From a virus, in the IMG/VR virus record IMGVR_UViG_3300021170_000010, positions 1 through 64,000 of that record: DNA of 64,000 nt; one strand, given 5' to 3'. Under the pieces are notes generated by a model. It ran no database searches, had not been told where the DNA came from, and was given only the letters and a program-made list of their open reading frames with translations. Each line of letters opens with the position of its first letter. Positions within the stretch are counted from its first letter, which is position 1. The position numbers and the translations under genes were made by a program. This document shows, one piece after another, positions 23,310 to 31,024 of this stretch.

Positions 23310-23569
23310 TGGCTGAAGACCTGTTTGGACAAGAGCGCGAAGAAGAGGCGGCTCCGAGCATTCCGACTCCGTCTGGTATCCGCTCGATGTACGTTCACTT
23401 CGAGACGCGAGAGGATATGGAAGCCTTTTCTCGACTCGTCGGACAGAAGGTAGACCTGACTACGGAGGCTATCTGGTATCCGGAGCAGAAGGCCGTCTTC
23501 GGAAACGTAGCGATAGCGCGGCCTCGAATTGAGTCAGACGTAAACGAAGAAGCGGAGACAGGCGAGTGA
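23309..23569 (+). CDS. Small protein with the IWYP-type phage domain
   Basis: An 86-residue protein: acidic N-terminus, then MYVHFETREDMEAFSRLVG and TEAIWYPE, a short fold repeated in many phage proteins. The same block begins the next gene product (VLFQNDADIESFERLIG ... TWYPE), so the two are partial paralogues. Confidence 0.6.
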   Translation: MAEDLFGQEREEEAAPSIPTPSGIRSMYVHFETREDMEAFSRLVGQKVDLTTEAIWYPEQKAVFGNVAIARPRIESDVNEEAETGE

Positions 23570-24819
23570 AGCAGGATTCACAATTCGCGCTCTTCGATAA
23601 AGGCGAATGGTGGGACGAATACTGGCGCGGAATGCCGGAGTTCATTCAGGAAGACCTTTCACCGTTCAAGACGATATCCGTACTCTTCCAGAACGACGCG
23701 GATATAGAATCCTTTGAGCGCCTTATTGGATACAAGGTAGATCGGGCTACAAGATATACGTCATCAACCTGGTATCCGGAGGCGGAAGAGGGGCGATATT
23801 CCGACAAACGCTACGCCAATGATTCCGAGGATCGTTCTCCGCGTTATCCGATATACGTAATATCTAAAGGGCGTTGGGAATCTAGATTAACATCAAAAGC
23901 GTTTGAGTCGATGGGTACGCCGTATCGTATCGTTGTAGAGCCTTCGGAATACAAGCAGTATGCCTTAGTAATTGATCCGGAGAAGATACTTACGCTACCG
24001 TCTGACTTTAGTAAGTTAGGAAAGGGGTCTATTCCTGTACGCAATTGGGTATGGGATCATGCGAGTGCTTCCGGCGTTTGTCGCCATTGGGTTTTGGATG
24101 ATAATTTAAACGGGTTTTATCGGCTAAACCGCAACCTAAAAGTACCAGTATCGGACGCTACTATATTTCGAACGGCAGAAGACTTCGTGGATCGTTTTGA
24201 CAACGTAGCAATATCTGGATTTCACTACTTTATGTTCGCTTCAAGAAAAACCAAACTACCGCCCTTCTACGCGAACCGTCGTATCTACTCCTGTATCCTA
24301 ATCAAGAATGACCTGCCCTATCGTTGGCGCGGGCGGTACAACGAGGACACCGATCTCTCGATCCGCGCGCTCAAAGACGGATGGTGTACCGTTCTCTTCA
24401 ACGCCTTTCTCACCTTAAAGTCTACGACGATGACGATGAAGGGCGGGAATACGGATGAGCTTTACAAAGGAGACGGGCGCCTGAAGATGGCGCAGTCGTT
24501 AGTTGAGCAGCATCCGGACGTGACTTCGATTACATGGAAATGGGGTCGGTGGCAGCATCACGTCGATTATTCTCCGTTCGAGAAAAATGAACTACGGCTT
24601 CGTTCCGGTATCGAGATTCCGGAAGGCGTTGATAATCACGGAATGTATCTGAAGATGCTTACGGAGCATGCCCAGGCCGTCCCCAATCCTTCGCAGGAAG
24701 TGATAGCCGCTCTGGAGCAGGAGCCGTGGATAGAGGAAGCGCAGTCTTTCGAATCGGTCGCGTCGCCGCTCGTGCCGCTTCCGGAAACGGGGTCTGGATT
24801 ACTCTTCGATTTATGGTAG
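23566..24819 (+). CDS. TET-associated-type glycosyltransferase with IWYP N-domain
   Basis: A 417-residue protein. Residues 35-72 are the IWYP-type domain. Residues 92-350 match the TAGT family (TET-associated glycosyltransferase): PIYVISKGRWESRLTSKA, YRIVVEPSEYKQYA, GSIPVRNWVWDHA, WVLDDNLNGFY, IYSCILIKND, RGRYNEDTDLSIRAL. The DD after the WVL strand probably binds the metal-nucleotide-sugar. Known relatives are linked with modified bases (hydroxymethyl-cytosine) in phages. No TET dioxygenase was found here. The A/T-rich stretch 23870-24230 differs from its neighbours. Confidence 0.7.
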   Translation: MKQDSQFALFDKGEWWDEYWRGMPEFIQEDLSPFKTISVLFQNDADIESFERLIGYKVDRATRYTSSTWYPEAEEGRYSDKRYANDSEDRSPRYPIYVISKGRWESRLTSKAFESMGTPYRIVVEPSEYKQYALVIDPEKILTLPSDFSKLGKGSIPVRNWVWDHASASGVCRHWVLDDNLNGFYRLNRNLKVPVSDATIFRTAEDFVDRFDNVAISGFHYFMFASRKTKLPPFYANRRIYSCILIKNDLPYRWRGRYNEDTDLSIRALKDGWCTVLFNAFLTLKSTTMTMKGGNTDELYKGDGRLKMAQSLVEQHPDVTSITWKWGRWQHHVDYSPFEKNELRLRSGIEIPEGVDNHGMYLKMLTEHAQAVPNPSQEVIAALEQEPWIEEAQSFESVASPLVPLPETGSGLLFDLW

Positions 24820-24845
24820 AAATGCGCGCCGTATCGTAGTATACT
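24817..24845 (+). promoter_or_regulatory. Promoter candidate of the RHH-led operon
   Basis: TAGAAA (24817-24822) and TATACT (24840-24845), 17 bases apart. The -10 overlaps the CGTAGTAT box. The 11 bases from 24840 (TATACTAACGC) recur exactly at 59042. The start codon follows 7 bases later, so the message would be nearly leaderless. Confidence 0.45.
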
Positions 24846-24851
24846 AACGCC

Positions 24852-24998
24852 ATGAGAAATCCTGTCGCGCAGGTCGTGTTAACGGAACCGACGCTCGAAG
24901 CGTTACGCAATCTCGCGCAAAAGAGCGGCCATACCGTATCGGGTCTGATCGCGTCTATCGTTAATGAATGGCTAAAGCGGAAGGAGCGGAAGAAATGA
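24852..24998 (+). CDS. CopG/ribbon-helix-helix-like protein
   Basis: A 48-residue protein: a beta strand (VAQVVLTEPTL), helix (EALRNLAQKSG), turn and helix (TVSGLIASIVNEWLKRK). This is the plan of short RHH repressors. It opens an operon behind its own promoter, like the 4067 gene, so autoregulation is plausible. ATGA overlap downstream. Confidence 0.55.
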   Translation: MRNPVAQVVLTEPTLEALRNLAQKSGHTVSGLIASIVNEWLKRKERKK

Positions 24999-25213
24999 CG
25001 CGTGCTAAACTTCTCTCCGATCTCGAATCCGCGCAGAATGAACTCCGCTCCTTTATGGGCGGAGTCGATCCTCATCGCGCGATAATTACTTCGAAGCGGA
25101 TTACGGAATTACGCCACGCTCTTCGCGACGGCTCCGTACTCGTAGAGCACTTCGCCGCGTCCGTCACCGGTCCGCTCGTTCCGCGTAAGCAGAAAGCAGG
25201 AAGGATAAAATGA
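24995..25213 (+). CDS. Small helical protein
   Basis: A 72-residue protein from ATG 24995 (ATGA). Two predicted helices (LLSDLESAQNELRSFM, TSKRITELRHAL) and a basic tail. No family recognised. Confidence 0.45.
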   Translation: MTRAKLLSDLESAQNELRSFMGGVDPHRAIITSKRITELRHALRDGSVLVEHFAASVTGPLVPRKQKAGRIK

Positions 25214-25650
25214 GCCAGGGCCAGCAATCCCTATTCGAGCCGTCGCTTCCTCCGGAACTATCCGGCGTCCATCTTTCCATCGCGTCGATCCTTCTCGACC
25301 GAAGGGGAAAGGGACTGACGAAGTCGAAGGACATCGCGAAGATGGTCGGCCTCAAGCACAGCTGCGACGCCGTCCACGTTCTGAACGAACTGATCGACGA
25401 CTTCCGGCTGCAGATCATCGCGGACCGCTCTGAAGGCGGAGGCGGCTACCGCTTCGCGGAATCCGACGAAGAGTTCTTCGAGCACCAGTACGCCGGACTC
25501 TCTCAGGCGCTGACGATGTTCAAGCGAATCCGATCCCGCGTCGGCGAAAGGCGCTTCCGGTCGATGCTGATCAAGCTCGGAATCCGGGACGTAGTTGATC
25601 TCGACGCGCTCACTACCGAGTCGAAGGACGGAAGGACGGTGGCTGCATGA
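25210..25650 (+). CDS. Helix-turn-helix-like protein
   Basis: A 146-residue protein with a winged-helix-like pattern (SIASILLDRRGKGLTKSKDI, AKMVGLKHSCDAVHVLNEL, then a beta hairpin GGGGYRFAES). It may bind DNA. Coupled to both neighbours. Function not known. Confidence 0.45.
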   Translation: MSQGQQSLFEPSLPPELSGVHLSIASILLDRRGKGLTKSKDIAKMVGLKHSCDAVHVLNELIDDFRLQIIADRSEGGGGYRFAESDEEFFEHQYAGLSQALTMFKRIRSRVGERRFRSMLIKLGIRDVVDLDALTTESKDGRTVAA

Positions 25651-25778
25651 ACGACGACCTCTGGATTGAAGATCCTCCGGTAATGCCGAAGCCGCCGCGC
25701 GAGAAACTCCCGCCGTGGACCGCGCTTGAAGCGCTTCCGTGGAAAGAAATCATGAAGCTAACGGAGACCGCGAAATGA
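25647..25778 (+). CDS. Mini-protein
   Basis: A 43-residue Pro/Trp-rich peptide (MNDDLWIEDPPVMPKPPR) flanked by ATGA overlaps on both sides, which is the main evidence that it is translated. Confidence 0.4.
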   Translation: MNDDLWIEDPPVMPKPPREKLPPWTALEALPWKEIMKLTETAK

Positions 25779-26116
25779 CCGCGTCCGTTCCGCAACCGAT
25801 AAATCATCGCCCGCCGTCAAGCTGGAGAGAGATCGACCGGAAGCCTTGCAAGTACTGCGGCCAGAAGTTCCGGACGCGCGGCCTTCCGGTTCACGAGCGC
25901 AAGTGCTTCGGCCCTGAGACGGCTCCTGCGAACCACTGCCAGGAATGCGGAGTTCACGTTACGCCTGGATCGCGTGCCTGCTTCAAGTGCGAAATTAAAG
26001 ACGCGGACTTTCGCTTCGTGGAATGGGTCATCCGAGCAGGATTCGGAGACCGGAAGTGGAAGCGCGTACCGGCGGCAGTAATCGCAGAAGCGAGAAGGGC
26101 GGTAGCAAATGTTTGA
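25775..26116 (+). CDS. Double zinc-finger protein
   Basis: A 113-residue protein with KPCKYCGQKF..HERKC (C2HC-like) and HCQECGVHV..ACFKCE (four Cys), then a basic helical tail. Likely nucleic-acid- or protein-binding. ATG 25775 in an ATGA overlap. Confidence 0.55.
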   Translation: MTASVPQPINHRPPSSWREIDRKPCKYCGQKFRTRGLPVHERKCFGPETAPANHCQECGVHVTPGSRACFKCEIKDADFRFVEWVIRAGFGDRKWKRVPAAVIAEARRAVANV

Positions 26117-26522
26117 TCTACCTCAGATCGGAGAAAGGATTCGCACGCAGGATAATCGCTTTACTGCCGATCCGATATTCCTCGTCCAGGAGCGGCATTG
26201 CTACTACGGCGTAGACGTGCAGTATGATCCTCCGATAGCGTGGCTTTACGAAGACGAATCGGTTGAGGTTGCGGAAGACCTAGCGAAATCTCTTGAAACC
26301 GCATACCAGCACGGTGAGAAAGAACCCGACGGATATTGCCGCGTCGGATATCATGAGACGTGGGAATTCGTCCAGCCGTTCTTCACGGAAGCCGCTGCCG
26401 AACTGTACATCAAGCAGAACGGCCATCGCCATCGCGGATCGCTCCGAACGTACGTCGATTGCGCGTTCCGAAATTACGAATGGCAGACCGTACGTAAGTA
26501 TCTGATGGAGCTTCCGGCATGA
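26109..26522 (+). CDS. Conserved phage protein, unknown
   Basis: A 137-residue alpha/beta protein (VQERHCYYGVDVQYD, FVQPFFTEAAAELYI) resembling a small protein found in several phages. Coupled to both neighbours. No function known. Confidence 0.5.
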   Translation: MFDLPQIGERIRTQDNRFTADPIFLVQERHCYYGVDVQYDPPIAWLYEDESVEVAEDLAKSLETAYQHGEKEPDGYCRVGYHETWEFVQPFFTEAAAELYIKQNGHRHRGSLRTYVDCAFRNYEWQTVRKYLMELPA

Positions 26523-26857
26523 CAGCCCAGGACCTTCTTCTCGCCAAGCATCTGATCACTTCCGCGCCGCGCCAGATCGTAGCGCTGCGGACTTCGCGTA
26601 CGGACGAAGACGAAGAATCTTTTCGGCAGGGGCTGATCTTCGGTCCGCTTGCTGTCCATACTTCCGTCGATCCGAAGCGCGGCTGGACCGTAACGCACAT
26701 CCGGACGCGTGCAGCGGTGAAGCGCGACCTATCTGAAGAGCAGGCTGTGCTTCTCGCCGAGAAGCTGAAAGACGCGGCGTGGGACTTTGATGATCCGAAG
26801 TTGGCCAAGAGGCTTTCCCCGGTCGTCAGTGCAGCGATTCAAATGGTGATGAAGTGA
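26519..26857 (+). CDS. Hypothetical protein
   Basis: A 112-residue protein with a predicted strand region (GPLAVHTSVDPKRGWTVTHI) and a C-terminal helix (EEQAVLLAEKLKDAA). Coupled. No family recognised. Confidence 0.45.
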   Translation: MTAQDLLLAKHLITSAPRQIVALRTSRTDEDEESFRQGLIFGPLAVHTSVDPKRGWTVTHIRTRAAVKRDLSEEQAVLLAEKLKDAAWDFDDPKLAKRLSPVVSAAIQMVMK

Positions 26858-27090
26858 AGAAGATCGAAGCCGCTGCCTCCGCGCAGCAAATGACCGTCAC
26901 GGAGTTCCTCCGGGACTTCCTACGCGGACGAACGATACGGCAGGCTGCGGAGAGGATCGGCGTAGGCGAGTCTACGCTAAAGCAGGCGCTAAGACGTGCC
27001 GGAGTACGACAAGACGCAGCACAGAGCCGCGTAGCGCGAAGGCGCGGCCTTATAGCGGCATACCGAAAGAAGGAACTGAATGGGATCTGA
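26854..27090 (+). CDS. Small helix-turn-helix DNA-binding protein
   Basis: A 78-residue basic protein. The HTH is IRQAAERIGVGESTLKQAL (about residues 29-47), like transposase or RNA-polymerase-factor HTHs. The tail is Arg-rich (RVARRRGLIAAYRKKE). GTG start. Probably a regulator or DNA-packaging helper. Confidence 0.6.
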   Translation: MKKIEAAASAQQMTVTEFLRDFLRGRTIRQAAERIGVGESTLKQALRRAGVRQDAAQSRVARRRGLIAAYRKKELNGI

Positions 27091-27703
27091 TCCGCAATCG
27101 TATCTTGACCATCTCCACGAAGCCGGAATGGTGGACGCGCATAAAGCCTTCGAGGATCTCTTCGGGGATCAGATGGTCGGCAAGAGCTTCCAGCAGAAGG
27201 TAGCGATGGCACGGCAAATCCTTGACGCGATGATCGAGGAGCGGAAGACGCTAGAAGCGGACCGCGACCGGTTCTTCGATACTATGCGCGCTATAGCCGT
27301 AGACGGACTCGGCCTAACTGATCCGTGGGAAGTCCCAGACGACGCACCTCCTCCGAAGGACTGGCAGGAATTCCCGCTCATGAGTCAAGCCGTCAAGAAA
27401 CTGCGCGACGAGCGCGACGAAGCTATCAAGAGTCAGAAGTTTACGCAGGAGTGGTACGGTTCCCGCTGGCAGCGGATGAGCGAATGGTTCCGTACTCCCG
27501 AGATGAAGGATACGAAGGCCGCGCACGACTGGTTCAGTATCGTAGCGAACGGCGGATTACTTGGCCCGGAAGAACCGCCAGTATCTTTCATGGCTCGGGT
27601 GAATATGACGCGCTTTGAGTGCGAACGGCTACGAAAAGAGAACAAGGCTCTAAAAGATGCCGTGGCTTCTGCGCTCAAGGATATCGACGAGGTACTAGCG
27701 TGA
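27080..27703 (+). CDS. Coiled-coil phage protein
   Basis: A 207-residue mainly helical protein with EWYGSRWQRMSEWF and an ERLRKENKALKDAV coil near the end. Similar proteins occur in other phages without a known role. GTG-type overlap with the next mini-gene. Confidence 0.5.
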   Translation: MGSDPQSYLDHLHEAGMVDAHKAFEDLFGDQMVGKSFQQKVAMARQILDAMIEERKTLEADRDRFFDTMRAIAVDGLGLTDPWEVPDDAPPPKDWQEFPLMSQAVKKLRDERDEAIKSQKFTQEWYGSRWQRMSEWFRTPEMKDTKAAHDWFSIVANGGLLGPEEPPVSFMARVNMTRFECERLRKENKALKDAVASALKDIDEVLA

Positions 27704-27771
27704 AATATGACTGCCGAGCGTGCGGTACCGTGCGACGAAGAACGTTCATGACTATCTGCGCGGGAAAGTGA
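27700..27771 (+). CDS. Zinc-ribbon-like micro-protein
   Basis: GTG 27700 in a GTGA overlap encodes 23 residues (VKYDCRACGTVRRR) with CRAC and a later Cys. It resembles half of a zinc ribbon. Support is coupling plus the Cys motif. Confidence 0.35.
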   Translation: MKYDCRACGTVRRRTFMTICAGK

Positions 27772-27863
27772 TGCTCGTGATTGATCCGCCGGAACCGCCG
27801 CCGAAGAGCACCAAGTCCGAGCGTCCGTGGGGAACCGTCGCGGGACTGCCGGAGGAAAAGTGA
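27768..27863 (+). CDS. Pro-rich mini-protein
   Basis: GTG 27768 (or ATG 27771) encodes about 31 residues with IDPPEPPPKSTKSERPWG. Overlaps on both sides are the only support. Confidence 0.35.
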   Translation: MMLVIDPPEPPPKSTKSERPWGTVAGLPEEK

Positions 27864-28147
27864 CGGTCGATGACGTAATGCTATTCGGTAAGGTCTATCA
27901 AATGGCTGTGTCGCGCATGTACAACGAACTGCCGGTGCGCGTTACTCCGTGTAGCTGCGGAGCGGACGTCGATCAGCAGTGCTCGTTTAATGGACGGCGC
28001 GGAGTGGTTCCGCACGCGGATAGGAGGGATGCGGCTCAATGCTGGAAGAAAGAGAACTCGGCTGAATACGAAGAGCTAAAGCAGGGCCTAATCCGGTATC
28101 ACGTCGAATGCATCATCAGGGAGATCCGAGGAGTAGGGACGGCATGA
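27860..28147 (+). CDS. Small zinc-finger protein (CSCGAD..HADRR family)
   Basis: A 95-residue protein from GTG 27860. PCSCGADVDQQC and VPHADRRDAAQC form a conserved C/H pattern common to small phage and actinobacterial proteins. Metal binding likely; role unknown. Confidence 0.55.
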   Translation: MTVDDVMLFGKVYQMAVSRMYNELPVRVTPCSCGADVDQQCSFNGRRGVVPHADRRDAAQCWKKENSAEYEELKQGLIRYHVECIIREIRGVGTA

Positions 28148-28482
28148 GCACGACCGAAGAGTGGCTGAAGATTCGGGACGGTGACGTCCTCCGTATGCCG
28201 AGCGGACGGCTACGCGTAGCGCGGAAGGTTAGCTATTCCAAGAATAACCGTCAGGACGATATCAGGCGTATCCACGTCCACTTCACGATTGCCCATCCGT
28301 CATGGACCGGAAGGCCGTATACGGTCTATAACTGCGGCGAGCTTCGTGACCTCGGGTATGAGATCGTGGGAAAGCGCGTCCGGCTCTCTTCGCAGTTTGA
28401 CAAGCTGTTCGATGGTGATATCGGAATTCAGCCGCGAGACCAGCAGACGTTCTCACCGGCAGACGTAGCGGGGATCGGATGA
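28144..28482 (+). CDS. Hypothetical protein
   Basis: A 112-residue basic beta-rich protein (GDVLRMPSGRLRVARKV, RPYTVYNCGELRDLGY). ATG 28144 in an ATGA overlap. No family recognised. Confidence 0.45.
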   Translation: MSTTEEWLKIRDGDVLRMPSGRLRVARKVSYSKNNRQDDIRRIHVHFTIAHPSWTGRPYTVYNCGELRDLGYEIVGKRVRLSSQFDKLFDGDIGIQPRDQQTFSPADVAGIG

Positions 28483-28715
28483 GATCACGTTCTTGCTTCT
28501 GCTGCGGCGCTCCGTGGCGTAACGACTGCGTGCGCGGACCGTCCTGTTCCTGTGAATCGCTGAAGGATTGTCCGCTTTGCCGAAAGTGCCGCGTATGCTG
28601 CAGGTGCTCGCCGGAGAACCTTCTTGCGCAGGCGAATCGGTTCGAGAGTAGAGGGATGACCGCTATCGCAGAGCAGTATAGGATAAGGGCCGCCGCGCGT
28701 CAGGAGGTACTATGA
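28479..28715 (+). CDS. Cys-rich multi-finger protein
   Basis: A 78-residue protein with thirteen Cys in the first 45 residues (CFCCG, SCSCE, CPLCRKCRVCCRC). It probably folds around two or more zinc ions. A helical tail follows. Function unknown. Confidence 0.5.
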   Translation: MRSRSCFCCGAPWRNDCVRGPSCSCESLKDCPLCRKCRVCCRCSPENLLAQANRFESRGMTAIAEQYRIRAAARQEVL

Positions 28716-28912
28716 GCGTAAAGATCGACTGGCGCTTGACGAAGGACGAGAAGTGGATTCTCGAAACGGATACCGGCATTAAAGTATCCGAAGTCTCCTG
28801 GAGCCTCGACGCGAATGCATACGTCGATGAATTTGGACGGCTGCTCTCAAAGACTTTCGAAGGCGCGAAGGAAGCCGTCGAGCATCGGTTGGCGGCAAGG
28901 GGGAAGAAGTGA
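28712..28912 (+). CDS. Small hypothetical protein
   Basis: A 66-residue protein (KIDWRLTKDEKWILET start, helical C-terminus EAVEHRLAARGKK). Coupled upstream (ATGA) and downstream (GTGA). No family recognised. Confidence 0.45.
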   Translation: MSVKIDWRLTKDEKWILETDTGIKVSEVSWSLDANAYVDEFGRLLSKTFEGAKEAVEHRLAARGKK

Positions 28913-29140
28913 ATCTAGACGGAAAGAGTCCAAGGACTATGCGACACGACGGGAACGGAACGGTTCATTAACGCTTCGTGTCGCTGCTGTACGTATCAGG
29001 GGAATCTCGGACCGTGTAAAACGTATGAGAGAGGCGGTAACGGTAGATGCGTCTACTGTGACCATGATCTTTCCTGCCATCTAGATTTGGACCAAAAGCA
29101 CGTGATTATAAATCAAATTCTCTTAAGGGGTAAAAGGTGA
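28909..29140 (+). pseudogene. Frameshifted zinc-finger gene
   Basis: GTG 28909 opens a 20-residue frame that stops at 28971. The next frame, with no start codon, continues ERFINASCRCCTYQ, then GPCKTYERGG and GRCVYCDHDLSCHL to 29140, where it meets the next gene in a GTGA overlap. Removing one G from the GGG at 28951-28953 joins the two into a roughly 76-residue protein. The C..CC..C..C pattern indicates a zinc finger. A one-base error or a recent mutation is the simplest reading. Confidence 0.5.
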
Positions 29141-29409
29141 CGTCTCGGGAATCCCACCGGGACATCGAACGGCGGATGACGCTCCGTGCTCTGGGGCGTC
29201 CGGCTGGCCTAGATCGCGCCAGCGTCGAATACGGTCTATCCCGCGAGAAGCAGGCCGTCAGACGTGCCACGGCTGCCGTAGCGCGCAAAAAACAGGCTTT
29301 AGACGCTGCCGCGCTCGTTCTGGCCGAAAGAGAGCGCTGCGCGCGGATCGCGGACCAGTTCCCGAACCTGATGGCAGCGCACATCGCTAAACTGATACGG
29401 GGAGCGTAA
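29137..29409 (+). CDS. Small helical protein
   Basis: A 90-residue Ala/Arg-rich helical protein with the ERERCARIADQF block that recurs in small phage proteins. GTG start in a GTGA overlap. Function unknown. Confidence 0.5.
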   Translation: MTSRESHRDIERRMTLRALGRPAGLDRASVEYGLSREKQAVRRATAAVARKKQALDAAALVLAERERCARIADQFPNLMAAHIAKLIRGA

Positions 29410-29411
29410 TC

Positions 29412-29675
29412 GTGGAATTCGATAATTCCGAAATCGCGCGCTTAATCGGTATGATCCGTGAAGCAGACCTAACGCTGCTTTACTTCTGCGAATGTGAATT
29501 GAGGGCATCACGTAGATGGGGATGCTGGTATGATCCTCTACCATTTACGCAGATTCGGCGGCAGGCGCGCGCTATCGCTCAATACCGCGATGAAGTACGC
29601 GAACAGCTATACCGGACGACTCCGCGAGCGTTGATCTCGATTGAAGAGGCGCGCGCGTTGGGATGGAAGTGGTAA
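29412..29675 (+). CDS. Small hypothetical protein
   Basis: An 87-residue protein from GTG 29412 (GGGGAG upstream), with a helical N-terminus and CECELRASRRWGCW. Followed directly by the next start (TAAATG). Confidence 0.45.
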   Translation: MEFDNSEIARLIGMIREADLTLLYFCECELRASRRWGCWYDPLPFTQIRRQARAIAQYRDEVREQLYRTTPRALISIEEARALGWKW

Positions 29676-30050
29676 ATGGGAAGACGTCACGGTAGAGCGG
29701 TAATGCCGTGGGGAAAGCATCGCGGAGTAGAGATCCGGCTCCTGCCGGAAGCGTACCTGTCATTCCTGGCCGGATGGCTGAACGATCCGGACCGGCGTGA
29801 GAAGTTCTGGTGGCTCCGGGAATCGCTGATCGCGGAGTTAACCTTTCGCGGCCTCGACGCGGAGCAGATCGACCGGCTGGAAGTACCGGAGGACTGGCGC
29901 GTCACGTGCGCGGTCTGCCATCAGAAGATTTCTCCAGGACGTGATGGCGCGGTCATCTCCCATTCATCTTATCCAGGCGGACCGGCCTGCGTGGGTTCTC
30001 CGAAGGATACCGGAATTCCGGAAGCCGGAGAGCGGATGATCGAACTATGA
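29676..30050 (+). CDS. DUF3820-like protein with zinc pair
   Basis: A 124-residue protein. VMPWGKHRGVEIRLLPEAYLSF matches the small DUF3820/exonuclease-associated fold (MPFGKHKG..). The C-terminal half has CAVCHQKISPG, a zinc or redox pair. It ends in ATGA with the methyltransferase. It may bind nucleic acid; inference only. Confidence 0.6.
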   Translation: MGRRHGRAVMPWGKHRGVEIRLLPEAYLSFLAGWLNDPDRREKFWWLRESLIAELTFRGLDAEQIDRLEVPEDWRVTCAVCHQKISPGRDGAVISHSSYPGGPACVGSPKDTGIPEAGERMIEL

Positions 30051-31024
30051 CGGGCGCAACGTTATTCTCCGGTATCCACGCTCCAGAATGCTCAACGCCA
30101 GAAATTGAATGGAAGTTCTGTGCGGAGATAGAGCCGTTTCCATCGGTAGTAGGCGCTTATCATCATCCATCAGTTCCAAATCTAGGTGACATCACTTCAT
30201 CTGATTTTATTGAGCGAGCAAAGGAAGCCTTAAATGGAACAACTCTCGATGTTCTCGTCTTCGGATCTCCCTGCCAAGGATTCTCAGTTGCAGGAAAGCG
30301 CCTCGGATTGGATGACCCGCGTTCTAACTTGGCGCTCCACGCCCTTAGAATTGTGCGGGCGCTTACTCCAGCCTGGTTCATCTTCGAGAACGTCCCTGGC
30401 TTGTTTTCCAATTGGTCTGGTGGCCCGCCAGATCCATCAAAAATGGATATTGAATCCGCAGGGGGAACCATCCTGCGAGATTTTATCGAATCAAGTGATT
30501 TCTCCACCTTCCTTCAATACGTTCAGGACATCGGGTATTTTGGAGCATGGACGATACTGGATGCTCAGTATGCCGGAGTGGCGCAACGGCGCGAGCGTCT
30601 GTTCTTTGTCGGACATTTTAGAGACTGGAGATATCCCGCAGCGGTATTACTTGAGCCAGAAAGCCTGTGCGGGAATCCTCCGACGCGCCAAAGCGCGAGA
30701 GAAAGAATTGCCCCTACTCTTGAAGGCCGCGCTGGAAGAAGTGGCTGCAATAACTTTGCCACCAGCGGAGGTCTAGTTGAGCAGAGTTTCGGCCTAGAAT
30801 TATCAAACCAAGGAAGCGGAGGAAACGTTGGATGGTTTGATGGGGATGGTCCTAGCCGAACCTTAGATACGAACGCCCCCCCCGGAATTGTCAAGAGAGA
30901 GAGAGAGAGAGAGACAATCGGCGCACTCTGCGCACGGGACAGCAAGACGGTAGGGAGTCAATTCGTCAACGAGGGAAAGGTGATCCCGGTATTGCGAAGA
31001 CGCTACGAGGACGATCAAATATGA
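30047..31024 (+). CDS. C5-cytosine DNA methyltransferase, N-terminal part
   Basis: A 325-residue reading frame holding the catalytic half of a Dcm-type enzyme: TLFSGIHAPE (motif I), FGSPCQGFSVAGKR with catalytic Cys76 (motif IV), IFENVPG (motif VI) and AQRRERLFFVG (motif VIII). The target-recognition region begins at the C-terminus and is cut off by a frame change at about 30985, where adding one C would restore VIPGIAKTLRGRS. It then stops at 31024 in an ATGA overlap with the second part. It contains long C and AG repeats. Confidence 0.8.
   Translation: MTGATLFSGIHAPECSTPEIEWKFCAEIEPFPSVVGAYHHPSVPNLGDITSSDFIERAKEALNGTTLDVLVFGSPCQGFSVAGKRLGLDDPRSNLALHALRIVRALTPAWFIFENVPGLFSNWSGGPPDPSKMDIESAGGTILRDFIESSDFSTFLQYVQDIGYFGAWTILDAQYAGVAQRRERLFFVGHFRDWRYPAAVLLEPESLCGNPPTRQSARERIAPTLEGRAGRSGCNNFATSGGLVEQSFGLELSNQGSGGNVGWFDGDGPSRTLDTNAPPGIVKRERERETIGALCARDSKTVGSQFVNEGKVIPVLRRRYEDDQI
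30876..30914 (+). repeat. Simple sequence repeats in the methyltransferase gene
   Basis: A run of eight C (30876-30883) and about ten AG units (30894-30914) lie within the coding frame; the AG run encodes RERERE. Such tracts slip easily during replication and would switch the frame. Here the frame is intact through both tracts. Confidence 0.6.

Noticed and set aside
30234-30776. A second reading frame inside the methyltransferase gene
   Set aside because: It runs against the conserved catalytic frame and has no recognised domain.
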